A DNA stretch of 24,708 nt from an uncultured Oscillospiraceae bacterium (GTDB taxonomy: Bacteria > Bacillota > Clostridia > Oscillospirales > Oscillospiraceae): the NCBI GenBank assembly GCA_934574095.1, contig CAKTMW010000026.1, forward strand, positions 1-24,708, in the 5' to 3' direction. The translations under genes were made by a program, and so were the position numbers. The notes under the pieces were generated by a model. It did no database searches. It saw only the letters and a program-made list of their open reading frames with translations, and had not been told where the DNA came from. Shown here in pieces: positions 6,605-13,079 of the stretch (position 1 is the stretch's first letter; each line of letters begins with the position of its first letter).

Positions 6605-8512
6605 TTACCGCAGACCGACGGCCATCTCATAGATGGCCTGCAAGTCATACACGTCCACAGTCTTATCGCCGTTTACGTCCATGGCGTTCCACTGGGCGCT
6701 GTTCTCTTCCACCGCGTTTTCGCCCTGCTTCTGGCCGGTCAGGTATTCATAGGCAAAGGCCACATCCTGAATATCCACCTTTCCGCTGCCGGTGGGATTG
6801 CCGGGCAGCAGGGGCGTGGCCGGAGCATCTGTCTCGAAGTGGAAATTCGTATCCAATTTAATCAATGGATCACCCTCAATAGGCCATCCGCGGGCGACCT
6901 TCTCCCATTCTGTTTCCGTTCCCTTATAATACACATCCTTCAAATTCTCACAGCCTAAAAACGCCGCCTCTTCAATATGAGTTATTGTTTTCGGGAATCC
7001 CACATACGCCATAGCAGTACAGCCGAAAAAGGCGTGATTCGCTATATACCATGTCCCCTCCGGAATAACAATACTACCCAGGCCGGTACATCCAGAAAAC
7101 GCTTCGCTATATATCCTTCTAAGCGAATTTGGAAGCGTCACGCGGGCCAGACTGGTGCAGTTATAAAATGTCTCCGCCTCAATATTTTCAATGCCCTCCG
7201 GAATGGCGATGCTGGTCAAATTAGTACAGCCTTTGAACGCGCTTTCATAGATTGTGGTCAATGTTTTGGGCAGAATAACCGTACGCACAGCGCTATTCAT
7301 AAAAGTCAGCTTTGGAATCACTGTCATTCCTTCGGGAATCGTGATATCCGTCAACTGGCTATCCGCAAACGCCTCACGCCAATAGATACTCGTTACGCTT
7401 GCGGGCAGGCTGTAACTGCCGGTTTTTGCCGGAGCGCAGCGGATCAGCTGCTTCATCTCTTTATCAAACAGCACATTGTCTACTGCGGTATAGCTTTGGT
7501 TGTCCTTGTTCACCGTGATCGTTGCCAATGCGCTACAATCTGCAAAAGGTACCCGCACAAAAGAACCATAGCCTCCGAACGTCTCAAAAAGGGAAGTCAC
7601 ATTTTTCCCAATATAAATGGAGCGCAGCTTAGAGCAGCCTTCCACAACATTGAGGCCGATTTTGACCACGCTGTCGGGAATCACAAGTTCCGTCAGATTC
7701 GGACACTGACCAAACGCCATTTCTCCGATTTCCGTCACACCGTTGGGAATGTTGATGGTCTGGATCGCAGACTGGTCAAACGCGTAACTGCCAATAGACG
7801 TCACTGTGCTGGGGATTTTGATGCTGGTCAAGCTTTCACAGCTGGAAAAGGCATTCTCTCCAATTTCCGGCAGCCCCTCACGCAGGGTAACGCTGGTCAA
7901 GCTTACACAAGTGGCAAAGGCGCCCCCAATATCTGTAACACTGCTGGGCACATCGATTGTCGTTAAGCCTCGGCAGTTTTGGAACGCCGAAGTCAGCGAG
8001 GTTACTCCATTGGGAATATCCACTGCTTTCAGACCGAAGCAGGAATAAAACGCAAGGTAGCCAATGCTTTTCAGCGTAGCGGGCAGTTTGACGCTTGTCA
8101 CGTTTCCGCAGCAGTAAAAAGCACCGTTGCCAACAGAGGTCACACCATCATTGATCACGACACCAGTGATCTGCTTGTTGTCTTTCCACGGACTAACGTC
8201 AGTGCCATAAAAGTTCCAATCTTTCATAGCGCCTGTACCGCTGATGGTCAGCACACCGCCGGAAAGACGCCATTCCAAATTGCTTCCGTCGCCCTCCGCG
8301 CCGCAGGTGCCGCTGGTGACCGCCTCCGCCTGTACCTGCGGGGCCTCTTCCGTCTCCTCTGCCTCCAGCACTTCCTCCTGGGGTTCTGCAGGCACCGTCT
8401 GCTCTTCTGCCTCGTCCGGCTCGTCCACCGTGTCCGTGGCCCATACCTGGGCGGGCAGCAGCGCCAGCGCCATCACCACCGCCAATAAAAGACTTATCGC
8501 TCGTTTTTTCAT
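6605..8512 (-). CDS. Secreted BspA-like leucine-rich-repeat protein with C-terminal dockerin-like domain
   Basis: Large exported protein of 635 residues, probably displayed or released outside the cell. It opens with a signal peptide (MKKRAISLLLAVVMALALLP, cleavage near AQVWA-TD), then an acidic E/P-rich linker to about residue 65. A SGTCGAEGD...LTISGTGAMKDW module follows, then roughly fifteen LRR_5 (BspA/treponemal) repeats of about 23 residues with the pattern IP..VT.IG..AF..C..L. The last 65 residues resemble a type I dockerin. The second calcium loop DVNGDKTVDVYD is good; the first (NPTGSGKVDIQD) lacks its first aspartate. Such proteins often mediate adhesion or protein-protein contacts. 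AAGGAGCGAG precedes the ATG. Much of the repeat region is more AT-rich than neighbouring genes, hinting at a different origin. No transmembrane anchor or LPXTG motif is seen. Confidence 0.88.
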   Translation of the reverse strand: MKKRAISLLLAVVMALALLPAQVWATDTVDEPDEAEEQTVPAEPQEEVLEAEETEEAPQVQAEAVTSGTCGAEGDGSNLEWRLSGGVLTISGTGAMKDWNFYGTDVSPWKDNKQITGVVINDGVTSVGNGAFYCCGNVTSVKLPATLKSIGYLAFYSCFGLKAVDIPNGVTSLTSAFQNCRGLTTIDVPSSVTDIGGAFATCVSLTSVTLREGLPEIGENAFSSCESLTSIKIPSTVTSIGSYAFDQSAIQTINIPNGVTEIGEMAFGQCPNLTELVIPDSVVKIGLNVVEGCSKLRSIYIGKNVTSLFETFGGYGSFVRVPFADCSALATITVNKDNQSYTAVDNVLFDKEMKQLIRCAPAKTGSYSLPASVTSIYWREAFADSQLTDITIPEGMTVIPKLTFMNSAVRTVILPKTLTTIYESAFKGCTNLTSIAIPEGIENIEAETFYNCTSLARVTLPNSLRRIYSEAFSGCTGLGSIVIPEGTWYIANHAFFGCTAMAYVGFPKTITHIEEAAFLGCENLKDVYYKGTETEWEKVARGWPIEGDPLIKLDTNFHFETDAPATPLLPGNPTGSGKVDIQDVAFAYEYLTGQKQGENAVEENSAQWNAMDVNGDKTVDVYDLQAIYEMAVGLR

Positions 8513-8552
8513 ATTCTCTCGCTCCTTTTTATCCGGAATGCAGAATATACCT

Positions 8553-8592
8553 CTTGGTTCTTTTGAACCAAGAAAAAGGGATATCCCTTTTT
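8553..8592. repeat. Two adjacent perfect palindromes upstream of the LRR gene
   Basis: CTTGGTTC (8553-8560) and GAACCAAG (8565-8572) form an 8-base stem with a TTTT loop. Immediately next is the 20-base perfect palindrome AAAAAGGGATATCCCTTTTT (8573-8592). On the minus strand they precede the LRR-protein start by about 40 bases. They could form leader hairpins, an operator, or a small repeat element. As a leftward terminator they would be unusual. Confidence 0.7.
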
Positions 8593-8659
8593 GCCGTTAT
8601 CTGTTTTTCATTATACACGACTGTTTCTGCCGGCGCAAGAGTTGTTTGCAAAAAACAGC

Positions 8660-8690
8660 AAAAAAACCCCACCCGTTTGGGTGGGGTTTT
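8660..8690 (-). terminator. Terminator of the rpsF-ssb-rpsR operon
   Basis: AAAACCCCACCC (8663-8674) pairs with GGGTGGGGTTTT (8679-8690) around a GTTT loop. Reading leftward the stem is followed by a run of seven Ts. Confidence 0.9.
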
Positions 8691-8709
8691 CGTTGCAGAT
8701 CACTTCGTC

Positions 8710-8961
8710 TTACTCGGTGACGAAGGGCAGCAGAGCGATCTGACGGGCACGCTTGATGGCCTCGGTCAGCTGGCGCTGATGCATGGCGCAGGTACCGGTG
8801 GTGCGGCGAGGCAGGATCTTGGAGCGCTCGCTGATGAAGCGACGCAGCTTGGCAGCATCCTTATAATCAATATGCTCGCACTTATCCACGCAGAACTGGC
8901 AAACCTTCTTCCGCTTGCGGACGCCGCCGCGGGCGGGTCTGTTTTCACGTTCCATAGCCAT
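8710..8961 (-). CDS. rpsR: 30S ribosomal protein S18
   Basis: Small-subunit ribosomal protein that pairs with S6 on the platform of the 30S subunit. The 83-residue product shows the S18 core clearly: [20 protein letters not shown], then [33 protein letters not shown]. It keeps the cysteines CQFCVDKC of the zinc-ribbon (C+) version plus a later cysteine in TGTC. AAGGAGG lies 8 bases before the chosen ATG; a second in-frame ATG two codons later is too far from it. It is the last gene of the rpsF-ssb-rpsR operon, an order conserved in Firmicutes, and is followed by a strong terminator. Confidence 0.98.
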   Translation of the reverse strand: MAMERENRPARGGVRKRKKVCQFCVDKCEHIDYKDAAKLRRFISERSKILPRRTTGTCAMHQRQLTEAIKRARQIALLPFVTE

Positions 8962-9007
8962 GGAATAGTCCTCCTTATCGTATTAGTAGTGTGTTCCTGA
9001 ACACGGA

Positions 9008-9478
9008 TCAGAACGGCAGGTCGCCGTCCTCGTCGTCGATCTCGGCAAAATCGCCGCCTGCGGGGGCGTTGAAGCCGCCGGCGGGCGCGGTATAGGCCGG
9101 AGCGCTGGGGGCGGAATAGGCAGGTCCGTCGTTATAGGAATTGCCATTGCCTCCGTTGGGCCGGCTGTCGCCGAAATACACGTTGTCGGCAATAACCTCC
9201 GCGCTGCGGCGCTTATTGCCGTCTCTGTCCTGCCAATCACGGATCTGCAGACGGCCCTCCACCACGGCCATACGGCCCTTGGTGAAGTACTTGGCCACGA
9301 ACTCAGCCGTGCTGCGCCAAGCCACCACGTCGATGAAATCCGTCTCCTTTTCGCCGGACTGGGACTTGAAATCCCGGTCCACCGCCAGGGAGAAGCTGGT
9401 GACAGGAGTCCCGGACTGCGTGCGGCGCAGTTCGGGATCACGGGTCAGGCGACCCATGATGAAGATTTTGTTGAGCAT
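9008..9478 (-). CDS. ssb: Single-stranded DNA-binding protein
   Basis: Binds and protects single-stranded DNA during replication, repair and recombination. The 156-residue protein has the OB-fold domain at about residues 1-105, starting MLNKIFIMGRLTRDPELRRT and including DFIDVVAWRSTAEFVAKYFTKG and DRDGNKRRSAEVIADNVYF. A flexible Gly/Asn/Pro/Ala tail follows, with the acidic protein-interaction tip DDEDGDLPF at the end. AAGGAGGGCGG precedes the ATG. It lies between rpsF (10 bases) and rpsR (46 bases) in the standard Firmicutes order, so it is the essential chromosomal copy rather than a plasmid or phage version. Confidence 0.98.
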   Translation of the reverse strand: MLNKIFIMGRLTRDPELRRTQSGTPVTSFSLAVDRDFKSQSGEKETDFIDVVAWRSTAEFVAKYFTKGRMAVVEGRLQIRDWQDRDGNKRRSAEVIADNVYFGDSRPNGGNGNSYNDGPAYSAPSAPAYTAPAGGFNAPAGGDFAEIDDEDGDLPF

Positions 9479-9488
9479 GCCGCCCTCC

Positions 9489-9785
9489 TTACTCGTCCTT
9501 GCAGACGATCATGGAACGCATGACACCCTCGGTAATGCCCAGGATACGATCCAGCTCGCGGGGGAATTCCGGCGCGCTGGTGAAGGACATCAGGACATAA
9601 TAGCCTTCGGTCTTGTAGTCGATCGCGTAAGCGAGACGACGCTTGCCCCACTCGTCAACAACGACGTTGGAAGCATGCTGTTCAGCCAGAGTCTGGAACT
9701 TTGCCACGATAGCGGCAACAGCCTCCTCACCCTGTGCAGGGTCGATGATGTAAACGACCTCATAGTTGGCGGAAATCTTAGCCAT
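9489..9785 (-). CDS. rpsF: 30S ribosomal protein S6
   Basis: Small-subunit protein that dimerises with S18. The 98-residue product has the S6 pattern: NYEVVYIIDPAQGEEAV, then VVDEWGKRRLAYAIDYKTEGYYVLMSF, then ELDRILGITEGVMRSMIV. The start at 9785 is chosen because AAGGAGGTG lies 8 bases upstream and the product begins where S6 normally does. A frame-compatible ATG at 9848 would add 21 unrelated residues over the mRNA leader. First gene of rpsF-ssb-rpsR, with its own promoter at 9876-9903 and a leader of about 85 bases. In many bacteria such leaders are bound by the S6:S18 complex. Confidence 0.97.
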   Translation of the reverse strand: MAKISANYEVVYIIDPAQGEEAVAAIVAKFQTLAEQHASNVVVDEWGKRRLAYAIDYKTEGYYVLMSFTSAPEFPRELDRILGITEGVMRSMIVCKDE

Positions 9786-9812
9786 ACTTTTGCACCTCCT
9801 TTTGGACTTATG

Positions 9813-9834
9813 GCCCCTATTCTCCGATAGGAGC
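9813..9834 (-). promoter_or_regulatory. Hairpin in the rpsF mRNA leader
   Basis: Reading leftward, GCTCCTAT and ATAGGGGC form an 8-base stem (one G-T pair) with the loop CGGAGA, ending 27 bases before the rpsF start. It is a candidate autoregulatory element, but I cannot see the conserved CCG bulge of the S6:S18-binding motif with confidence. Confidence 0.35.
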
Positions 9835-9875
9835 AAGGATTTGCCCACGCATTGCCATAATACGCAAGCCTAATT

Positions 9876-9903
9876 ATTTTACCATCTTCCCGGTAAAAGT
9901 CAA
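9876..9903 (-). promoter_or_regulatory. Promoter of rpsF-ssb-rpsR
   Basis: Reading leftward, TTGACT (9898-9903) and TAAAAT (9876-9881) are 16 bases apart. An inverted repeat TTTTACC...GGTAAAA (9877-9883 with 9892-9898) fills the space between the two hexamers. The -35 box overlaps the stop codon of queT. Confidence 0.78.
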
Positions 9904-10409
9904 TCTTTTTTTTGCAATTCCTTGAAATATTTCGTTTTCTCCAGCGCTTTCAGCAGCAAAAGGCCCAAAACGTAGCACACCACCGCCTCGCTGACGGCCA
10001 GCGAGCAGGCGTTGTACCAGAAGGCCGCCATGAACGCCTTGGTAAATCCGGTCTGTTCAAAGGCCAGCAATCCGCCCACCAGCACCATGTTGACGATCAC
10101 CGGCGGCAGGGGCGCCAGATACCGGCTGCGGCACCGGGAAGTGAGCCACGCGGCGATCAGCGTGGCCAGCGAGCCGATGATGATATCCAGCAGGCCGTAG
10201 GGGCTGAACAGGTTGGCGATAAGGCAGCCCACGAACAATCCGCCCACGGCCTCCGGAAACAGGAAGGGCGTGACGCACAGCGCCTCGGAAAACCGGAACT
10301 GGATGGGGCCGAAGGTCAGCCCGAACACGGAGCCGAAGATGGCCATGACGGCGTAGGCCGCGCCGATCATGCCGGAGACAGCCAGTCTGCGGGTGGTCAG
10401 ATTCTTCAT
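9900..10409 (-). CDS. queT: QueT-family ECF transporter S component (queuosine precursor uptake)
   Basis: Membrane substrate-binding component of an energy-coupling-factor transporter that likely imports a queuosine precursor such as preQ1 or queuine. The 169 residues include about five helices. Family features are the start RRLAVSGMIGAAYAVMAIFG, then FGPIQFRFSEALCVTPFLFPEAVGGLFVGC, then LIANLFSPYGLLDIIIGSLATLIAA and the C-terminal AFWYNACSLAVSEAVVCYVLG. The A/T-type energising module is not encoded nearby, as expected for group II ECF systems. GGAGGTAACG precedes the ATG, which overlaps the previous stop as ATGA. There is no own promoter or preQ1 riboswitch in front; it depends on the dusB promoter, an unusual arrangement. 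Confidence 0.9.
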   Translation of the reverse strand: MKNLTTRRLAVSGMIGAAYAVMAIFGSVFGLTFGPIQFRFSEALCVTPFLFPEAVGGLFVGCLIANLFSPYGLLDIIIGSLATLIAAWLTSRCRSRYLAPLPPVIVNMVLVGGLLAFEQTGFTKAFMAAFWYNACSLAVSEAVVCYVLGLLLLKALEKTKYFKELQKKD

Positions 10410-11023
10410 TTCGTTACCTCCAGCACCAGCATCAGACTGCCCTCGATGCTGTACAGGGCGTCCACCGTTTCGCCCAGCTCCTGCGTCTGCTGTTCGGTCA
10501 GGTCATAGGTGTAGCTGCTGTTTTCCACCGCCGCAGGCTGAATGCCCATCTCATCCAGGGCCGCCTTGGCGTCCGCGGCGTCCTGGCCCACCAGCGTTAC
10601 CTCCTGATCGGCGGCGGCAATCAAGGGGAGCCCCGCGCCATTCTTGGCGTCCTCAACCTTCTGCTGGCTGTCGCCGGGTTCCCGGTCGTCGCCAGACGCG
10701 GTTCCGGTCATGTATTCCTGCATTCTGTCCATGTCAGCAGCGCCGTCGTCGGCATTCATATCCATCATAGGGGCGGCGTTGTCCGCGCTGGACGCGCTGT
10801 TGCCGTGAGGCATCGCCAGAGGGATCGCCACGGCGATGACGGCGCAGGCCGCCACTGCCGCCAGAATCTTCTTATAGGGACGGTTTTTCGCTTTCTCCTG
10901 GGGTGTACGGCGCACCTGCTCCATAAGCCGCGCCGTGAAATCCTCGGAGGGCGCGGCGTCGGACGCCAGAGCGTCCCGCAGCAGCTGGTCAAAGCTGTCG
11001 TTTTCCCATTGTTCGTTTTTCAT
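10406..11023 (-). CDS. Membrane protein, probable anti-sigma factor
   Basis: Probable single-pass membrane partner of the ECF sigma factor encoded just upstream. The 205 residues comprise a cytoplasmic N-terminal part (1-49, with FDQLLRDALASDAAPSEDFTARLMEQVRRTPQE), one transmembrane helix near 50-71 (KKILAAVAACAVIAVAIPLA), and an extracytoplasmic part. The outer part is Asp/Met/Ala-rich at 72-130 and folded-looking afterwards. No HxxxCxxC zinc anti-sigma motif is present, so the assignment rests on position, topology and the N-terminal helix pattern. AAAGGAGGCG precedes the ATG, and both ends overlap neighbours by 4 bases (ATGA). The outside domain (QEVTLVGQDAADAKAALDEMG...) is not recognised. 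Confidence 0.65.
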   Translation of the reverse strand: MKNEQWENDSFDQLLRDALASDAAPSEDFTARLMEQVRRTPQEKAKNRPYKKILAAVAACAVIAVAIPLAMPHGNSASSADNAAPMMDMNADDGAADMDRMQEYMTGTASGDDREPGDSQQKVEDAKNGAGLPLIAAADQEVTLVGQDAADAKAALDEMGIQPAAVENSSYTYDLTEQQTQELGETVDALYSIEGSLMLVLEVTK

Positions 11024-11619
11024 GGCCGCGCCTCCTTTCCTTGTGTTTCTGTATGTATGACGCTGGGCGAACCGAAAAGGTTCCCGCTTTTTGACAAAAT
11101 GTCTTTTAACTGCGATTTGGCCCGGTTCAGCCGGGATTTCACCGTGCCGGAGGGCAGCTTCAGCGCCGCGCCGATCTCCTCATAGCTGAGGTCCTCCAGA
11201 AAGCGCAGCACCACGATCTGCCGGTACTCCGGCGTCAATTGCAGAATGGCGTCCCGCACCGCCTCCTGGGTCTCCCGCCGCTCCGCCTGCTGCTGGGGGC
11301 CGGGGGCGGGGTCGGGCGCGCTGACCTCGGTGATGTCCTCGGCGGCGATCTGCCGCTTCTCCCGCCGCATCAGGTCGATGGCGGCGTGGGTGGTCAGCTG
11401 ATAGAGCCACGTGGAAAACTGGCTGTCCCCCCGGAAGTTGGGCAGACCCTTCCACGCGGCCAGGAATGCCTCCTGCGCCGCCTCGTCCGCGTCGGCGGCA
11501 TTGCCGCACATCCGCAGGGCCAGGCGGAATACCTGGTCCCGATAGGACGTCACCAGCTGTTCAAAGGCATCGGCGTCTCCCCGCCGGGCCCGTGCGATGA
11601 TGTTTTCCTGATCCTTCAT
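11020..11619 (-). CDS. RNA polymerase ECF-type sigma-70 factor
   Basis: Alternative sigma factor that would redirect RNA polymerase to a small set of promoters. At 199 residues it has region 2 at about 14-87 ([64 protein letters not shown]). A variable acidic/proline linker follows, with region 4 near 114-173 ([42 protein letters not shown]). The C-terminal 25 residues extend beyond region 4. The ATG overlaps the dusB stop as ATGA and the stop overlaps the next gene the same way. The following membrane protein is the likely anti-sigma factor. The target regulon is unknown; I saw no obvious duplicate ECF promoter in front of this operon. Confidence 0.92.
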   Translation of the reverse strand: MKDQENIIARARRGDADAFEQLVTSYRDQVFRLALRMCGNAADADEAAQEAFLAAWKGLPNFRGDSQFSTWLYQLTTHAAIDLMRREKRQIAAEDITEVSAPDPAPGPQQQAERRETQEAVRDAILQLTPEYRQIVVLRFLEDLSYEEIGAALKLPSGTVKSRLNRAKSQLKDILSKSGNLFGSPSVIHTETQGKEARP

Positions 11620-12584
11620 TTCAAATCCCTCTTGATGCCCGCCGTCACGCGGTACACGTCCTCCATGGTGTTCATCCGAACGATCTGATCCTTATAGTAG
11701 TTGGCGTGGGGCACGCCCTTGAGATACCACGCGTAGTGCCGCCGCGCCTCCAGAATGGCGATGTGCTCGCCCTTGTCCTCTTTTGCCAGCTCGATCTGCC
11801 GCACCGCCAGGTCGCACCGCTCCGCAAGGGGCGGCAGCGGCGGGATGGGCTTTCCCTCCAGCGCGGCGGCGCACTGCTGAAAGAGCCACGGGTTGCCGAA
11901 GCAGCCCCGGCCGATCATGGCCATGTCCGCCCCGGTGAACTGCAAGATACGCAGACAGTCCTCCGCCGAGAACACATCGCCGTTGGCGATGACGGGGATG
12001 GAGACGGCTTCTTTTACCTCCCGGATGGTCACCCAGTCGGCCTGGCCGCCGTACATCTGGGCGCGGGTGCGGCCGTGAACGGCCAGCGCCGCCACCCCGG
12101 CCTGCGCCAGTATTTTCGCCAGCTCCACGGCGTTGATGCTGCCCTTGTCCCAGCCCCGGCGCATCTTCACCGTTACGGGGACGGGACTGGCCTTCACCAC
12201 CGCCTCGGCGATGCGTCCGGCCTTTTCCGGGTCCTTCATCAATGCCGAGCCGTCTCCGTTAGAGACCACCTTGCCCACGGGGCAGCCCATGTTGATGTCG
12301 ATGACCTCCGCGCCGGACACCTCCGCCGCGATCACCGCAGCCTCGGCCATACAGGTGACGTCGCTGCCGAATATCTGGGCCGCCGCCGGGTGCTCGTTGG
12401 GGGCCATTTTCAGCAGAGTGCGGCTCTTTTTATCCTGATAGCACAGCGCCTTGGCGCTGACCAGCTCCGTGCAGGACCAGCCCGCCCCCAGCTCGCGACA
12501 TATTTGGCGGAAGGCCATATCCGTCACCCCCGCCATGGGCGCCAGGGCAAGCCGGGAGGCCACCTCCACATTTCCGATCCTCAT
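11616..12584 (-). CDS. dusB: tRNA-dihydrouridine synthase, DusB family
   Basis: FMN enzyme that reduces specific uridines in tRNA to dihydrouridine. The 322-residue product has the Dus TIM barrel: [20 protein letters not shown] at the start, then [20 protein letters not shown] with the catalytic cysteine at residue 101. [39 protein letters not shown] and [13 protein letters not shown] follow. The C-terminal helical tail contains the [14 protein letters not shown] motif. The start at 12584 has GGAGGA 11 bases upstream and begins where DusB proteins begin; an ATG 50 codons upstream (12734) would read through the promoter and is rejected. It heads an operon with the ECF sigma, membrane partner and queT, and overlaps sigma by 4 bases. 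In many bacteria dusB sits with other housekeeping genes, so these partners are notable. Confidence 0.94.
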   Translation of the reverse strand: MRIGNVEVASRLALAPMAGVTDMAFRQICRELGAGWSCTELVSAKALCYQDKKSRTLLKMAPNEHPAAAQIFGSDVTCMAEAAVIAAEVSGAEVIDINMGCPVGKVVSNGDGSALMKDPEKAGRIAEAVVKASPVPVTVKMRRGWDKGSINAVELAKILAQAGVAALAVHGRTRAQMYGGQADWVTIREVKEAVSIPVIANGDVFSAEDCLRILQFTGADMAMIGRGCFGNPWLFQQCAAALEGKPIPPLPPLAERCDLAVRQIELAKEDKGEHIAILEARRHYAWYLKGVPHANYYKDQIVRMNTMEDVYRVTAGIKRDLK

Positions 12585-12628
12585 AGGGTCATATCCTCCA
12601 TGTAAAGCGCATATTCTAAAGCATGTCC

Positions 12629-12657
12629 GCACATTATAACACATCCCTTTCCGGAAG
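12629..12657 (-). promoter_or_regulatory. Candidate promoter of the dusB operon
   Basis: Reading leftward there is a perfect TATAAT -10 near 12633 with a weak -35 (TTTTCT) 17 bases upstream. The distance to the dusB start is about 45 bases. No second, ECF-type promoter could be recognised. Confidence 0.5.
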
Positions 12658-12667
12658 AAAAGGGGGT

Positions 12668-12696
12668 AAAAAAGAGAGCGGACGATAACCGTCCGC
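12668..12696 (-). terminator. Terminator after the small membrane-protein gene
   Basis: GCGGACG (12678-12684) pairs with CGTCCGC (12690-12696). Reading leftward it is followed by CTCTTTTTTA. It separates the spoIIE-side transcript from the dusB operon. Confidence 0.8.
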
Positions 12697-12759
12697 CCCA
12701 AGTGAGGAGAAAAATGTGGAAAGAAAGTCAGCAAATGTTATACAGCTTGTCAAGTGCTG

Positions 12760-13026
12760 TCACAGCAGCGCCACCGCGGCCCACACCGCGCCGATGACGG
12801 CGCTGCCCGCCGCCATCCACAGGGGCGGCGTCATGCGGAAGCCCCGCTGGGGCATGCCGTGGGTCCGGGCATAGCTTTTGGCCACACGGACGGCCTGATC
12901 CACCAGCTGCTGCTGGCTGACCCCCGCCCCGTCGCCGCTGAGAATAAAGATCGCCTGTTCAAAAACCTGCGGGTCGGGGCTGTCCACCACAATGACCCGG
13001 CGGGAAACACCTTTTACCAAAACCAT
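12760..13026 (-). CDS. Small C-terminally membrane-anchored protein of unknown function
   Basis: Unrecognised 88-residue protein. The first 40 residues look like a small alpha/beta segment (VKGVSRRVIVVDSPDPQVFE then QAIFILSGDGAGVSQQQLVDQA). A basic linker with HGMPQRGFRM follows, and the last 20 residues are one hydrophobic helix (PPLWMAAGSAVIGAVWAAVA), so it probably sits with its N-terminus in the cytoplasm and a tail anchor. AAGGAGGG lies directly before the ATG at good spacing, and a terminator follows, so it is very likely a real gene. It lies 53 bases downstream of spoIIE on the same strand, which suggests co-expression and possibly a sporulation-linked role. That role is inference only. 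Confidence 0.75.
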   Translation of the reverse strand: MVLVKGVSRRVIVVDSPDPQVFEQAIFILSGDGAGVSQQQLVDQAVRVAKSYARTHGMPQRGFRMTPPLWMAAGSAVIGAVWAAVALL

Positions 13027-13079
13027 GCCCTCCTTGTTGATCGATGGTATAGAAAAAGTATGTCCCGCGGGGCGGGGCG

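Noticed and set aside
10380..10440. preQ1 riboswitch in front of queT
   Set aside because: The queT start overlaps the preceding stop by 4 bases, leaving no untranslated leader for an aptamer.
12715..12798. Short plus-strand frame with GAGGAG before its ATG
   Set aside because: About 27 codons, runs into the antisense of the small membrane-protein gene, and has no promoter; the purine tract is probably chance.
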